Positions 39,203-47,367 of a DNA stretch of 64,000 nt are shown piece after piece. Made by a program: the position numbers and the translations under genes. The stretch is taken from assembly GCA_963781955.1 (NCBI GenBank), contig CAWAHU010000001.1, positions 1,240,001 to 1,304,000 of the forward strand. Reading direction: 5' to 3'. The notes under the pieces were generated by a model, which worked only from the letters and a program-made list of their open reading frames with translations, ran no database searches and was not told where the DNA came from. Position 1 is the first letter of the stretch. Every line of letters starts with the position of its first letter. This stretch comes from Bog-473 sp963781955 (GTDB lineage: Bacteria > Actinomycetota > Acidimicrobiia > Acidimicrobiales > RAAP-2).

Positions 39203-40077
39203 GTCGCGAGGATCGGGCGCGTTGCCTCCGCGTCGCCTTGTGAGATGTAACGGGCGTGATCGGCACCACCTCGGCGCCGGCATCCGCTTCGGACCATTCC
39301 AGACGCAGCAGCGCGCCCAGGCGGTCAGCAACCTGTCGGTGGCGCTCGCCGGCGGCGTGCTGATAGCGCAGCGCCACCGTGTGGGTGCGGTGGCCGAGGC
39401 GGTGCATCAGTTGGGGGAGGGTGGCGCCGGCAACCGCGGCCCACGTCGCACCCGAGCTGCGCAGGTCGTGGAAGTGCAGTCCGGCGACCCACGCCTTGCG
39501 GCAGGCGTCGCCCCACCGCGGGCGGAACTTAGTCCTCTGCAGCGGGTGGCCCTCGGGGCTGGTGAACAGCAGGGCGTCAGGCTCGGCACCGACGTAATCG
39601 GCTGGGTGGTCCTCGAGGATCGGGCCGACCTCGGACGGGATGTCGACCGCCCACCCGCTGTCAGACTTCGGCGACTTGAACGTGGTCTTGCCACCGGCCA
39701 GCTCGACCAGCTGCTCGACAACATGGATCTTGCGGTGAAGCAGGTCAACGCGGGAGCGCCGCAGCCCGGCCAGCTCCCCGAACCGAAGGGAGCACCAGGC
39801 GTTGAGGATGACGAGTGCCCGATACTGCGGCTCGATGGCATCGGCGATGGCGAGCACCTGCTCGGGAATGGCCACCGGCCGCTCCGGCGCAGTCTCCCCG
39901 CCCGCGCTCTTGATGCGGTACGGCTTAATGGGGATCTTCTCGTCGTCCACAGCGACGTTGAGGATGCACCGCAACAACCGGTACGCCTTATCGGGCTTGT
40001 GTGCTCGTCGGATGGTCCTTCCGCGCCTTGACCAGCCTGGTCCGCACCATCTCAAGAGCGAGCTGCAACCCTTCGTG

Positions 40078-40725
40078 TCAACAGCCCCGATAGATGAAGA
40101 GTGCCGCTAACAGACCACCCCACTCGTGAAGAACTTCACCTGGGATCTCCCGCAGTGGCTCCGTGACGGGAACGACGACTACCTGCCCCGGAAAACAACG
40201 TTCCGTCAGTAAGCGGGCGCGTATGGTCTGGGTTCGACCCGGCACGATCATGAGACTGTGCCAGTGGTGGCGTTCGGCGTATTGTCCCGCCCATCGCGCT
40301 TCGCCCCTTGTGTTGTTGGTGACGTCGAAGAAGCACACGACCGAAACCCGAGGCACCTTGGGGCAGGGCGTGTCGTTGCCGCGTGAACCCTGAGAGAAGA
40401 GGAGCACCGGGGCATACCCGTCCTCGGCGAGAGACACGGCCTCCGTCTCTCGGGCTCGTTCATCATCGCCATTCAGGCTCAAGATGCCGTCGACGTGTGT
40501 TGGTTGGTCTGTTGGCGGGAAAATGAAGAGCGCCAGCGTTGCTGCCACGAAGACCACGACCGCGGCGCCGAGAGTCCAGAGCAGTCGCCGACGCCAACGG
40601 CAACGGCAACGGGACCTTGGGGCGCTCTTGGCCAGAGCTCCATCATGTGAGCCGCTGTTTGGGCTCGAGCCGCTCTCCGAGTGATTTCCGCCGCCCTCCA
40701 GGCGTTCCTTTGCGAGAGCGTTCAT
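40078..40725 (-). CDS. Membrane-anchored DUF218 (YdcF/SanA-like) protein
   Basis: 215 residues. A basic cytoplasmic start (RSRCRCRWRRRLLW) precedes one membrane helix (residues ~48-69) and an extracytoplasmic DUF218 domain. That domain has HVDGILSLNGDDERARETEAVSLAEDG, a Cys pair in TPCPKVPRVSVVCFFDV, and NTRGEARWAGQYAERHHW, which matches the N-T-x-x-E/N region of the family. SanA/ElyC-type proteins affect envelope integrity. The start is taken as ATG 40725. Lies between the integrase and the second small barrel gene. Family assignment is good; the role is unknown. Confidence 0.75.
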   Translation of the reverse strand: MNALAKERLEGGGNHSESGSSPNSGSHDGALAKSAPRSRCRCRWRRRLLWTLGAAVVVFVAATLALFIFPPTDQPTHVDGILSLNGDDERARETEAVSLAEDGYAPVLLFSQGSRGNDTPCPKVPRVSVVCFFDVTNNTRGEARWAGQYAERHHWHSLMIVPGRTQTIRARLLTERCFPGQVVVVPVTEPLREIPGEVLHEWGGLLAALFIYRGC

Positions 40726-40991
40726 CGACTCGTCGCCTCGAACACGGAATGACGAGAACGTGGCGCCTGCGCTTCCTGTACGAACACCACCCTGACAGGG
40801 CTCACTAGGGGAACGAGCGCATTTGAGCCACTACGAATACGTCCCGAAGTACCCCATCGGCGGCTACGGGACACGGAGCGTTCCGAGAAAGCGCTCCTCG
40901 CCTTCCCCGGGCCTCACCGAAGTGCCGGAGGGACGCGAACCGACCCCGCCGAAGCGGGGATGTTTCGCAGGTGATGTGATCTGGAGTCGAA

Positions 40992-41267
40992 CTACGGCTG
41001 CACGACGGCGTGAAGCTCGAAGTACTCCGCCGACATTGCATCCAAAACCTCAGGCGGAAGATTTGCCGAGACGTGCTCCTTGAACCACGAATCATGCTGC
41101 GCTCGACTCTCCCAAACCTCGCCCACGTTGAACCCGTCGGAGGTTGGGTACGCGACGTGGATGATGAAGCCAGGCTGGTTCTTCACCAGTTCGTGGAGTC
41201 CGGGCGCTGCCTGGTCGTAAGCCGCCTTGTCCATTCCGGTGGCGCTGATCCTCACAAGCACGCTCAT
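40992..41267 (-). CDS. Small ABM-like dimeric barrel protein
   Basis: 91 residues: SVLVRISATGMDKAAYDQ, then LHELVKNQPGFIIHVAYPT and GFNVGEVWESRAQHDSWFKEHV. This is the usual strand-helix-strand pattern of antibiotic-biosynthesis-monooxygenase-like proteins with a conserved E-V-W-E-S. Probably a soluble dimer binding a small organic molecule. A CCCCGC-CGAA-GCGGGG hairpin lies just past its stop (40944-40959) and a similar one upstream of its start (41391-41405). Confidence 0.75.
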   Translation of the reverse strand: MSVLVRISATGMDKAAYDQAAPGLHELVKNQPGFIIHVAYPTSDGFNVGEVWESRAQHDSWFKEHVSANLPPEVLDAMSAEYFELHAVVQP

Positions 41268-41553
41268 TGAGTCTCCGTTCGTTGTTGGAGTCGAAGGCTA
41301 TACCGGTTCCTCTGACGGGACTCATTCGCTGCCAAGAAGGCAACGCGAACGGGGATTGGGTCCACGGCTCAGGGCATCTAGACGCGTAACGATCCCGCCG
41401 AAGCGGGACGGATCGCTCGGATGGGAGTTCCCCACTGCCGGCGTACTGGGGCACTCAGTGCCGACCTACGAACGCGGCCTCCACGTCGCCGACGGTCAGT
41501 GGGACTGCTGCACGATCCGGTGACACCTGACCTGTGGTGCCGAGGGGCACCGC

Positions 41554-41862
41554 TTGGAAGGATGTCGCGATGCCCAAGCCCTATCCAAGGAGTTCCGCGA
41601 CGACGTCGTAGCGGTGGCGCGGAGCCGGCCGAAAGGCACGACGCTCAAACAGATCGCCGACGACTTCGGGATCTCGGATTCATGCCTGGCCAACTGGCTG
41701 GCCGTGGCCGATGCCGATGAGGGCCGGCGAGCGGGGCCAACCAGCGAGGAGATCTCCGAGCTGCGGGCGGCCAGGAGGAGGATCCGCCTGCTCGAGCAGG
41801 AGAACGAGGTCCTCCGCCGCGCCGCGGCCTATCTGTCGCAGGGGGACCTGCCGCCAAAATGA
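41554..41862 (+). pseudogene. IS3-family transposase OrfA (N-terminal frameshift)
   Basis: ~100 residues with a helix-turn-helix (TTLKQIADDFGISDSCLANWL) and the C-terminal leucine-zipper-like helix LRAARRRIRLLEQENEVLRRAA. The natural start appears to be ATG 41570 (MPKPYPKEFRDDV), but one base is missing between codons 5 and 7, so the first codons and the rest are in different frames. Overlaps orfB at ATGA. Confidence 0.85.
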
Positions 41863-42738
41863 TGTACCCGCTCGTCCGAGAGCTGGCCGATGACGGGATC
41901 CCTGTCACGGTGACGTGCCGGGTGCTCAAACTCGTTCGCCAGGACTACTACCGCTGGCTGGCCGTTCCGGTCACCGCTCGTGAGCTCGAAGAGGCCTACC
42001 TGTCCAACGCCCTCTTCGACGCCCACCACGACGACCCCGAGTTCGGGTATCGCTTCTTGGCCGACGAGGTGCACGACGATGGCTTCGAGGCCTGCGAGCG
42101 CACCGTGTGGAAGGTCTGCTCGCAAAACGGCTGGTGGTCCAGCTTCGGCAAGAAGAAGACCCGGAAGAAGAAGGCCAAGGTGCACACGCCGGCCTATGAC
42201 GATCTCGTCCGGCGCCAGTTCTCGGCCGATGCCCCCAACCACCTCTGGCTCGGCGACATCACCGAGCACCCGACGCGTGAAGGCAAGCTCTATATCTGCG
42301 CCATCAAGGACGTGTTCTCCAACCGGATCGTCGGCTACTCCATCGACGAGCGGATGAAGGCCCGTCTGGCCGTGGCTGCTCTCAACAACGCGGTGGCTCG
42401 ACGAGGCGACGTCGCCGGCTGCGTGTTTCACACCGACCGGGGCTCGCAGTTTCGTTCCCGAAAGGTCCACCGCGCTCTGACCCGCCACCGCATGGTCGGA
42501 TCGATGGGACAGGTCGGCTCAGCAGGCGACAACGCCGCAATGGAATCCTTCTTCGCCCTTCTGCAGAAGAACGTCCTCAACACCAAGCGCTTGGGAGACC
42601 CGCGAAGAGCTCCGGATCGCCATCGTCACCTGGATCGAGCGGACCTATCACCGCCGGCGTCGCCAGGAGGCCTTGAGTCGATTGACCCCCGTCGAGTACG
42701 AGGCCATCATGACCCCACTGAACACCAAAGCTGCCTAA
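41859..42738 (+). pseudogene. IS3-family transposase OrfB (frameshifted)
   Basis: DDE integrase of ~290 residues. HTH_21-like start (GYRFLADEVHDDG), then the acidic triad in HLWLGDITEHPT, CVFHTDRGSQFRS and NAAMESFFALLQKNVL. An extra base at ~42592 breaks the frame. The correct end (TREELRIAIVTWIERTYHRRRRQEALSRLTP) is read in another frame to TAA 42736-42738. The shift comes after the triad Glu, so some activity is conceivable. The usual orfA/orfB frameshift product would also be altered. Confidence 0.88.
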
Positions 42739-43105
42739 CCGAACCTGTCACCGAATCGTGCAGCAGTCCCCGATGGCTTGTGTCGCCCTACGGAATGGTG
42801 TCCTGGGTTCACAACGTGCGGGTAACCGCCCCAATCTTCGATACCAAGGGCGACGACCCGGTGGAGAAGTTCATCGAAGAGGCACCCCGCCATCCGGTGT
42901 TCAAGCTCACCGCCACCTCTCCCTGGCTGCCCCACTTCGCCGGGCTGGGGATACGTCCCAAGCCGCTCGTCGCCGCCCTCGGTGGAACGGCTCCTCGCTG
43001 CCGTGTCGTGTCCAGCCTCCGGTCCCGTCTCCAGAACCAGTCGAGCGGGGATTTGGGACCCAAATGGCCACCAAGCCGGTGGCGGAGCACCATCATGGGT
43101 GGCGT

Positions 43106-44299
43106 ATGGCGCGCCAGCGGGTTTCGAGTAGTGTCCGTCGCAACCGCACGGTGGCCGGTTCAATCGTCATCACCTCCTTGATTGCTCTGGGTGTGGCTAC
43201 CAACTCATGTGGCGGTCCAGGTCGCACCATCGCTCCCAAGACAGCGCCACGGGTGAGCTCAGCGACGACGACGTCGCAGTTCTCCGGCCCGGGGACAGGC
43301 ACTGCGCATGTGGCGCCAGGGTCCGACCCGAGTGTGCTCCCCGGTCCCGTCTTGATGGCCGATGAAGGCAACAACCGCTTGATCGTGGTCGACGCCCTGG
43401 GCCGGACTCTTTGGACATGGCCACAGCCTGGCGACCTCCCTCCGGGAGTCTCGTTCAAGAGCCCAGACGACGCCTTCTTCACTCCGAACGGGAAGCAGAT
43501 CATCGCCACCGAAGAGGAGTACTCGGTGGTCACCTTGATCGACGTGGCCTCGCGCAAGATCCTGTGGCGTTATGGCACGCCGGGTGCGCCGGGTGACGGC
43601 CCGAACCAGCTCTCAAACCCCGACGATGCGCTGGTCCTCCCTGACGGTGACGTGTTCACGGCCGATATCAAGAACTGTCGCCTCCTGTTGATCACCCCGC
43701 CCGCACAGGTGCCAGCCCGCGTCTACGGCACGACCACCCAGGCCTGTCAGCATGCACCGCCGGCGCACTTCGGAAGCCCCAACGGCGCTTTCCCCATGGC
43801 CAACGGGCACTACCTCGTCACCGAGATCAACGGGGACTGGGTTGACGAGATGGACCTGGCCGGGACGATCTACGCCTCATGGCACCCTCCCGGTGTCAGT
43901 TACCCGTCCGACAGCAACGAAGTGCGCCCCGGCACCTACCTGACAGTGGACTACGCCGAACCAGGTCAGATCGAGACCTTCGACGCTGGCGGTCGGCTCC
44001 TGTGGCGCTACCGGCCCACCGGAAGCTCCGCTCTCAACCACCCCTCGCTGGCCCTACCGCTCCCCAACGGCGACGTGATCGCCACCGACGACGCCAATGA
44101 CCGGGTCATTGTGGTTGATCCGAAGACCAACGCCATTGTCTGGCAGTACGGGGTTCGTGGTGAGTCGGGCGACGGTCCGGGGCTCCTCAACGCGGTGGAC
44201 GGACTTGACCTGGTGCCGCCGTACTCCGATCTCGTCGTCCACGCCCCAACCATGGGTCTCCCACCGGCTCCGACGGTGTCGACCTACGCCACGCCCTGA
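43106..44299 (+). CDS. Secreted PQQ/YncE-like beta-propeller protein
   Basis: 397 residues from ATG 43106. One hydrophobic export segment (SIVITSLIALGVATNSC) ends in a possible but poor lipobox. The rest is repeated propeller blades: PVLMADEGNNRLIVVDALGR, DDAFFTPNGKQIIATEEE, DVFTADIKNCRLLLI and DVIATDDANDRVIVVDPKTN. Trp-rich turns (LWTWPQ, ILWRYG, LLWRYRP, IVWQYG) close each blade, as in PQQ-like and arylsulfotransferase-type propellers. No catalytic motif seen. Starts ~340 bp after the IS3; no gene is visible in between. Confidence 0.75.
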   Translation: MARQRVSSSVRRNRTVAGSIVITSLIALGVATNSCGGPGRTIAPKTAPRVSSATTTSQFSGPGTGTAHVAPGSDPSVLPGPVLMADEGNNRLIVVDALGRTLWTWPQPGDLPPGVSFKSPDDAFFTPNGKQIIATEEEYSVVTLIDVASRKILWRYGTPGAPGDGPNQLSNPDDALVLPDGDVFTADIKNCRLLLITPPAQVPARVYGTTTQACQHAPPAHFGSPNGAFPMANGHYLVTEINGDWVDEMDLAGTIYASWHPPGVSYPSDSNEVRPGTYLTVDYAEPGQIETFDAGGRLLWRYRPTGSSALNHPSLALPLPNGDVIATDDANDRVIVVDPKTNAIVWQYGVRGESGDGPGLLNAVDGLDLVPPYSDLVVHAPTMGLPPAPTVSTYATP

Positions 44300-44439
44300 G
44301 TTGTCGAACTGCCTTATGAGTGTCGGACACGGTTCGCCCTGTCACCAAGCCCTTCTTCGGTCGGCGCCTCGTCGCCTTACGCACAGCTCCGGCGTCGAGT
44401 CCGTTGGGGGCTTCAGCAAGATGACGTAGCGGCTGTGAC

Positions 44440-44541
44440 GCTCGTTCTGCCTGCCGGGTGCCTGGCGACGCGCTTGATGGGGATCCCCGCCTCACGCATG
44501 TCCCAGATGGTCTGCTTCTCAGCATCGCTGAACCGTCTCAC
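44440..44541 (-). pseudogene. IS30-type transposase N-terminal scrap
   Basis: From GTG 44541 the minus strand reads RRFSDAEKQTIWDMREAG, then IPIKRVARHPAGRT, matching the N-terminal helix-turn-helix of actinobacterial IS30 transposases (DAE-x-x-x-IWDMR-x-AG). The frame then loses similarity. Only ~33 codons remain. Confidence 0.45.
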
Positions 44542-44698
44542 TGTTCAACCTGCTGATGGACCACATCACTGTTCGCCGATCAGGCTGGTGTTGCAATGAT
44601 CCCTTGAGGACAACGGCGATCGGGGGTACCCTTTGGTGGCGACAGCGCGTCCGTTGCATGAGTCTCCCGGAATGACTTGAGGGTCAGCGATCACGTTG

Positions 44699-45304
44699 TC
44701 AGGCGGACACGGCAAACAGGCGCCATTGGTCTGGAACCCCTTTGAGATCGTGCTCTCCCCGCTCCTCAAAGCAGATCCCCGATCCGGCAACCAGATCCTT
44801 GACTGTGCTCGAGACAAGTACCTCGTCCGGACCGGCCATTGCGCCGAGACGAGCCGCAATGTGAACGGCGAGGCCGGCCAGATCGTCGCCCCGCACCTCG
44901 CACTCTCCCGTGTGCAGTCCTGATCGCACGCCGAGTCCCAGGGACTTGGTTGCCTTGGCGATGGCCTGCGCACAGTGGATGGCCCGTGCGGGTCCATCGA
45001 AAGCGGCCAGAAAGCCATCACCCGTGGTCTTGATCTCTTTTCCACGGAAGTGGCTCAGTTCGATGCGGACCGCCCGGTCGTGAGCATCCAGGAGGTTGCG
45101 CCAGCGACGGTCGCCCTCGGTGGCGGCCCGCTCGGTTGATCCAACGATGTCAGTGAACAGCACGGTCGTAAGGAATGCTCGTAGGAGACGTGACCTACTC
45201 CGCCGCCAGGAGGTCGAAGGGGTCGATGATAATGGACGTTCCGAAGACGCCTCCCCAGGGTGGTCAACCCCCGAGGCATGAAGTACATGGGCCCGGGTCC
45301 GCAT
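44699..45304 (-). CDS. Class III nucleotide cyclase domain protein
   Basis: About 160 residues of adenylate/guanylate cyclase catalytic domain: TVLFTDIVGSTERAA with the metal-binding Asp, EIKTTGDGFLAAFDGPARAIHCA, and GLGVRSGLHTGECEVRGDDLAGLAVHIAARL. It ends with the usual LKGVPDQWRLFAV. Such domains usually sit at the end of a longer protein. Here the preceding ~40 residues are low-complexity and the start is uncertain, so the gene is probably truncated at its 5' end. Divergent from the next gene with little space. Confidence 0.7.
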   Translation of the reverse strand: MRTRAHVLHASGVDHPGEASSERPLSSTPSTSWRRSRSRLLRAFLTTVLFTDIVGSTERAATEGDRRWRNLLDAHDRAVRIELSHFRGKEIKTTGDGFLAAFDGPARAIHCAQAIAKATKSLGLGVRSGLHTGECEVRGDDLAGLAVHIAARLGAMAGPDEVLVSSTVKDLVAGSGICFEERGEHDLKGVPDQWRLFAVSA

Positions 45305-45864
45305 CGGTCGTCCTTGTCCGGTTCAAAAGCAGACGTGCCGCTGAGCGCATGGTGGCTTCGCTCGGTCGTGACTTTCGAAAGAACGCACACAAGGGCAGGG
45401 CGGCAGCGTTCATCGTCACCCATAATCACGATGGTTCATTCAAACTCGTCCAGTCCCGCGTATTGACGAGCAGGGGTCTGGCTGTCTCGGCAACCAAGTT
45501 GACTGCGGGCATCCTGACCGGGCTCGGACTCCTCCAGGCGATCTCGGTATTTGGAGGAACCAAGACTGCGACGCACGCAGGACGCCAGCACCAATCGCAC
45601 GTCGGCCAAGAGGACAAGCGACTCGCCGAGCTGCTCGATCAGCTCGGTCCGAAGGCGGCCTGCGTGGTATTCCACTGCATGGACGACGCCGCCGGACAGG
45701 TTGTCGCCACGGCGGCAGCCAAGCGTGTCGGGGACAACTTGCAGTTCTCCCACGCCGAGTTCCTGGCCGTGCTCGACCGCCTGGGCAGCGAATACGACTG
45801 GGTGCGTCCTGTCATTGTTGAACCCACCCCAAGGGTGAAGAAGCACAGAAAGGGCCGCGCTTGA
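45226..45864 (+). CDS. Unknown protein, weakly DUF1269-like
   Basis: ~212 residues from ATG 45226 or 45232; AGGAGG lies at 45208-45213. It begins with a strand-helix unit (SVVLVRFKSRRAAERMVASL), then FIVTHNHDGSFKLVQSRVLT and a Gly-rich hydrophobic stretch (TAGILTGLGLLQAISVF). A second alpha/beta half follows (LDQLGPKAACVVFHCMD, AAKRVGDNLQFSHAEFLAVLDRL). The order of ferredoxin-like half, Gly-rich helix, second half recalls DUF1269-type proteins, but I cannot assign it firmly. A basic tail ends it. Confidence 0.6.
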   Translation: MIMDVPKTPPQGGQPPRHEVHGPGSASVVLVRFKSRRAAERMVASLGRDFRKNAHKGRAAAFIVTHNHDGSFKLVQSRVLTSRGLAVSATKLTAGILTGLGLLQAISVFGGTKTATHAGRQHQSHVGQEDKRLAELLDQLGPKAACVVFHCMDDAAGQVVATAAAKRVGDNLQFSHAEFLAVLDRLGSEYDWVRPVIVEPTPRVKKHRKGRA

Positions 45865-45939
45865 TGGCCGATACCGGCCGAGCCCTGGGTAGCCCCGAAC
45901 GCCGGGAGCGGGCGTGGCCATGGGTGCTCAAATGGACTC

Positions 45940-46443
45940 ATGAAGGTGTCGATCCGTCAGGCTGGTGTCGATGACTGCCCGGCACTGGCCGCCCTGCATC
46001 TCCGTACAGCCCTCTTCGCCTATGCATCGATCTTTCCGGCCGATGCACCTCGCCCGAAGCTCGATGACCTGACACTTGACTGGGAGCGACGGCTCGGAGA
46101 ACTCCATACTCCGAACGTTCGTGGTTATGTCGCAGCCGTGGCTGACCAACTCGCCGGAGTGGTCGTCGCCGGTGCTGATCCCGACCATCTCGAAATGGGC
46201 CACCTCACAAGGTTCTACGTCGATGCCCCTCATTGGGGGCAGAGCATCGGGAGGTTGCTCTACGACGCTGCCATCTTCCATCTCTGCCAAGTCGGCTATG
46301 AGCAGGCGTCATTGTGGGTTCTGGAAGGCAACACGCGAGCCAGATCCTGGTACGAGCGCCTTGGATGGACCTGCACCGGCGAGCGCAAAGTAGCTGCGAA
46401 GAACATCGCAGTCGAGGATGTCCGCTACACCCTGTCCCTCTAA
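45940..46443 (+). CDS. GNAT-family N-acetyltransferase
   Basis: 167 residues. An N-terminal VSIRQAGVDDCPALAALHLRT is followed by the acetyl-CoA-binding region LTRFYVDAPHWGQSIGRLLYDAAI (an R/Q-x-x-G-x-G/A variant). LWVLEGNTRARSWYERLGW is the conserved last strand-helix, typical of RimI/PhnO-like GNAT enzymes. Substrate unknown. Sits between the unknown gene and the IS21 element. Confidence 0.88.
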   Translation: MKVSIRQAGVDDCPALAALHLRTALFAYASIFPADAPRPKLDDLTLDWERRLGELHTPNVRGYVAAVADQLAGVVVAGADPDHLEMGHLTRFYVDAPHWGQSIGRLLYDAAIFHLCQVGYEQASLWVLEGNTRARSWYERLGWTCTGERKVAAKNIAVEDVRYTLSL

Positions 46444-46578
46444 GACATCGGGCGAATCGCAGTGCAAACTCACGATTGCCAGGGTGTCCCCGTTCGCTGC
46501 CGCCGATTTCCGAAACTCCCCAGGGGCGATCATCGAAATTCCCCACTTGCCTGACCCGGTGAGTTGTGTGATCTGAGG

Positions 46579-47367
46579 CTACTCCTTGGCCTTGGACACC
46601 CCCTTCCTGAGCTCCTCGGTGCGGGCCCGATGGGAGCGCATCCGGTAGCTCTCGCCGTCGATGTTGAACACGACGCTGCGGTGCAGCAGGCGGTCGAGCA
46701 TGGCGGCGGCCACCATCGGGTCGTCGAAGATCTTCCCCCACGAGCTGACCCCGAGGTTCGTCGTCATGACGATGGAGCTCTTGAGATAGCGCTGCGTGAT
46801 GACCTGGAAGAGCGCAGCAGCCGCCTCAGCTTGGAGGGGCAGGTAGCCCACCTCGTCGATGACCAAGAGTCTCGGTCCGGCGAAGAAGCGCATGGTGGTG
46901 GCCCACCGCCCTTCGAGGGCGGCACGGTGACAACGAGCAGCCAGATCGGCGGCCGTCGTGTAGTAGGTCCGATAGCCGGCGTTGATGGACGCTCTGGCCA
47001 GGCCGACGGCCAACATGGTCTTGCCGACACCGGGCGGCCCGATCAGCAGCACGTTGGTGGCGTCTTCTAAGAAGCGCAGGGTGCCGAGCTCGCTCATCAG
47101 CTTCTTGTCCACCGAGGGCTGGGCGCTGAAGTCGAAGTCATCGAGTGTCCACGGGGACGGCAGACAGGCGAAGCGCTCGAGGCCGGCCCGGCGTCTGATC
47201 TCGGTGGCAGCGACCTCGACCTCGAGGAGTCGATGTAGGAACTCGGAGTGACCGAGCTTCTCCTGCCGGGCACGGTCGAGCTCGCCTGGCAGCGCTTCGG
47301 CGACAGCCGAGAGACGTAGGTAGGCCAGATGCGAACGGATCTGTTGATAGGTCGAGGACTCGCTCAC
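46579..47367 (-). CDS. istB: IS21 helper ATPase IstB
   Basis: 262 residues. The N-terminal helical region (LAYLRLSAVAEALPGELDRA) precedes an AAA+ core with Walker A LLIGPPGVGKTMLAVGLA and Walker B LLVIDEVGYLPL, then SIVMTTNLGVSSWGKIF and a C-terminal LLHRSVVFNIDGESYRMR. It assists IstA in target selection. Complete, so the element may be active. Starts within the istA stop (ATGA). Confidence 0.95.
   Translation of the reverse strand: MSESSTYQQIRSHLAYLRLSAVAEALPGELDRARQEKLGHSEFLHRLLEVEVAATEIRRRAGLERFACLPSPWTLDDFDFSAQPSVDKKLMSELGTLRFLEDATNVLLIGPPGVGKTMLAVGLARASINAGYRTYYTTAADLAARCHRAALEGRWATTMRFFAGPRLLVIDEVGYLPLQAEAAAALFQVITQRYLKSSIVMTTNLGVSSWGKIFDDPMVAAAMLDRLLHRSVVFNIDGESYRMRSHRARTEELRKGVSKAKE

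Larger units (their letters stand above)
39060..40055 (-). pseudogene. Tyrosine recombinase (integrase), N-terminus truncated
   Basis: The catalytic domain of a phage/ICE-type integrase. Its active-site pieces are RFGEL (Arg I), the Lys strand in KTTFKSPKSDSG, HDLRSSGATWAAVAGA (His-x-x-Arg) and LGHRTHTVALRYQH (His and the nucleophile Tyr). The N-terminal arm- and core-binding domains are mostly absent: upstream codons (LQLALEMVRTRLVKARKDHPT) sit in another frame and end at a stop near 40075. The 3' end runs through an att-like repeat (39149-39160) and a hairpin, so the true end is probably near 39200. It would have driven integration at the tRNA-Leu end, but looks inactive. Confidence 0.8.
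41501..42770 (+). mobile_element. IS3-family insertion sequence with 25-bp inverted repeats
   Basis: 1,270 bp bounded by GGGACTGCTGCACGAT-C-CGGTGACA (41501-41525) and its complement (42746-42770) with a single mismatch. It carries orfA and orfB overlapping by four bases. No target-site duplication is seen next to the ends, so flanking DNA may have rearranged. Confidence 0.9.

Noticed and set aside
42771..43105. Open frame continuing from the IS3 orfB into downstream DNA (SPYGMVSWVHNVRVTAPIF and on)
   Set aside because: It is reached only after the orfB frameshift, has no start or ribosome-binding site of its own and no recognised family.
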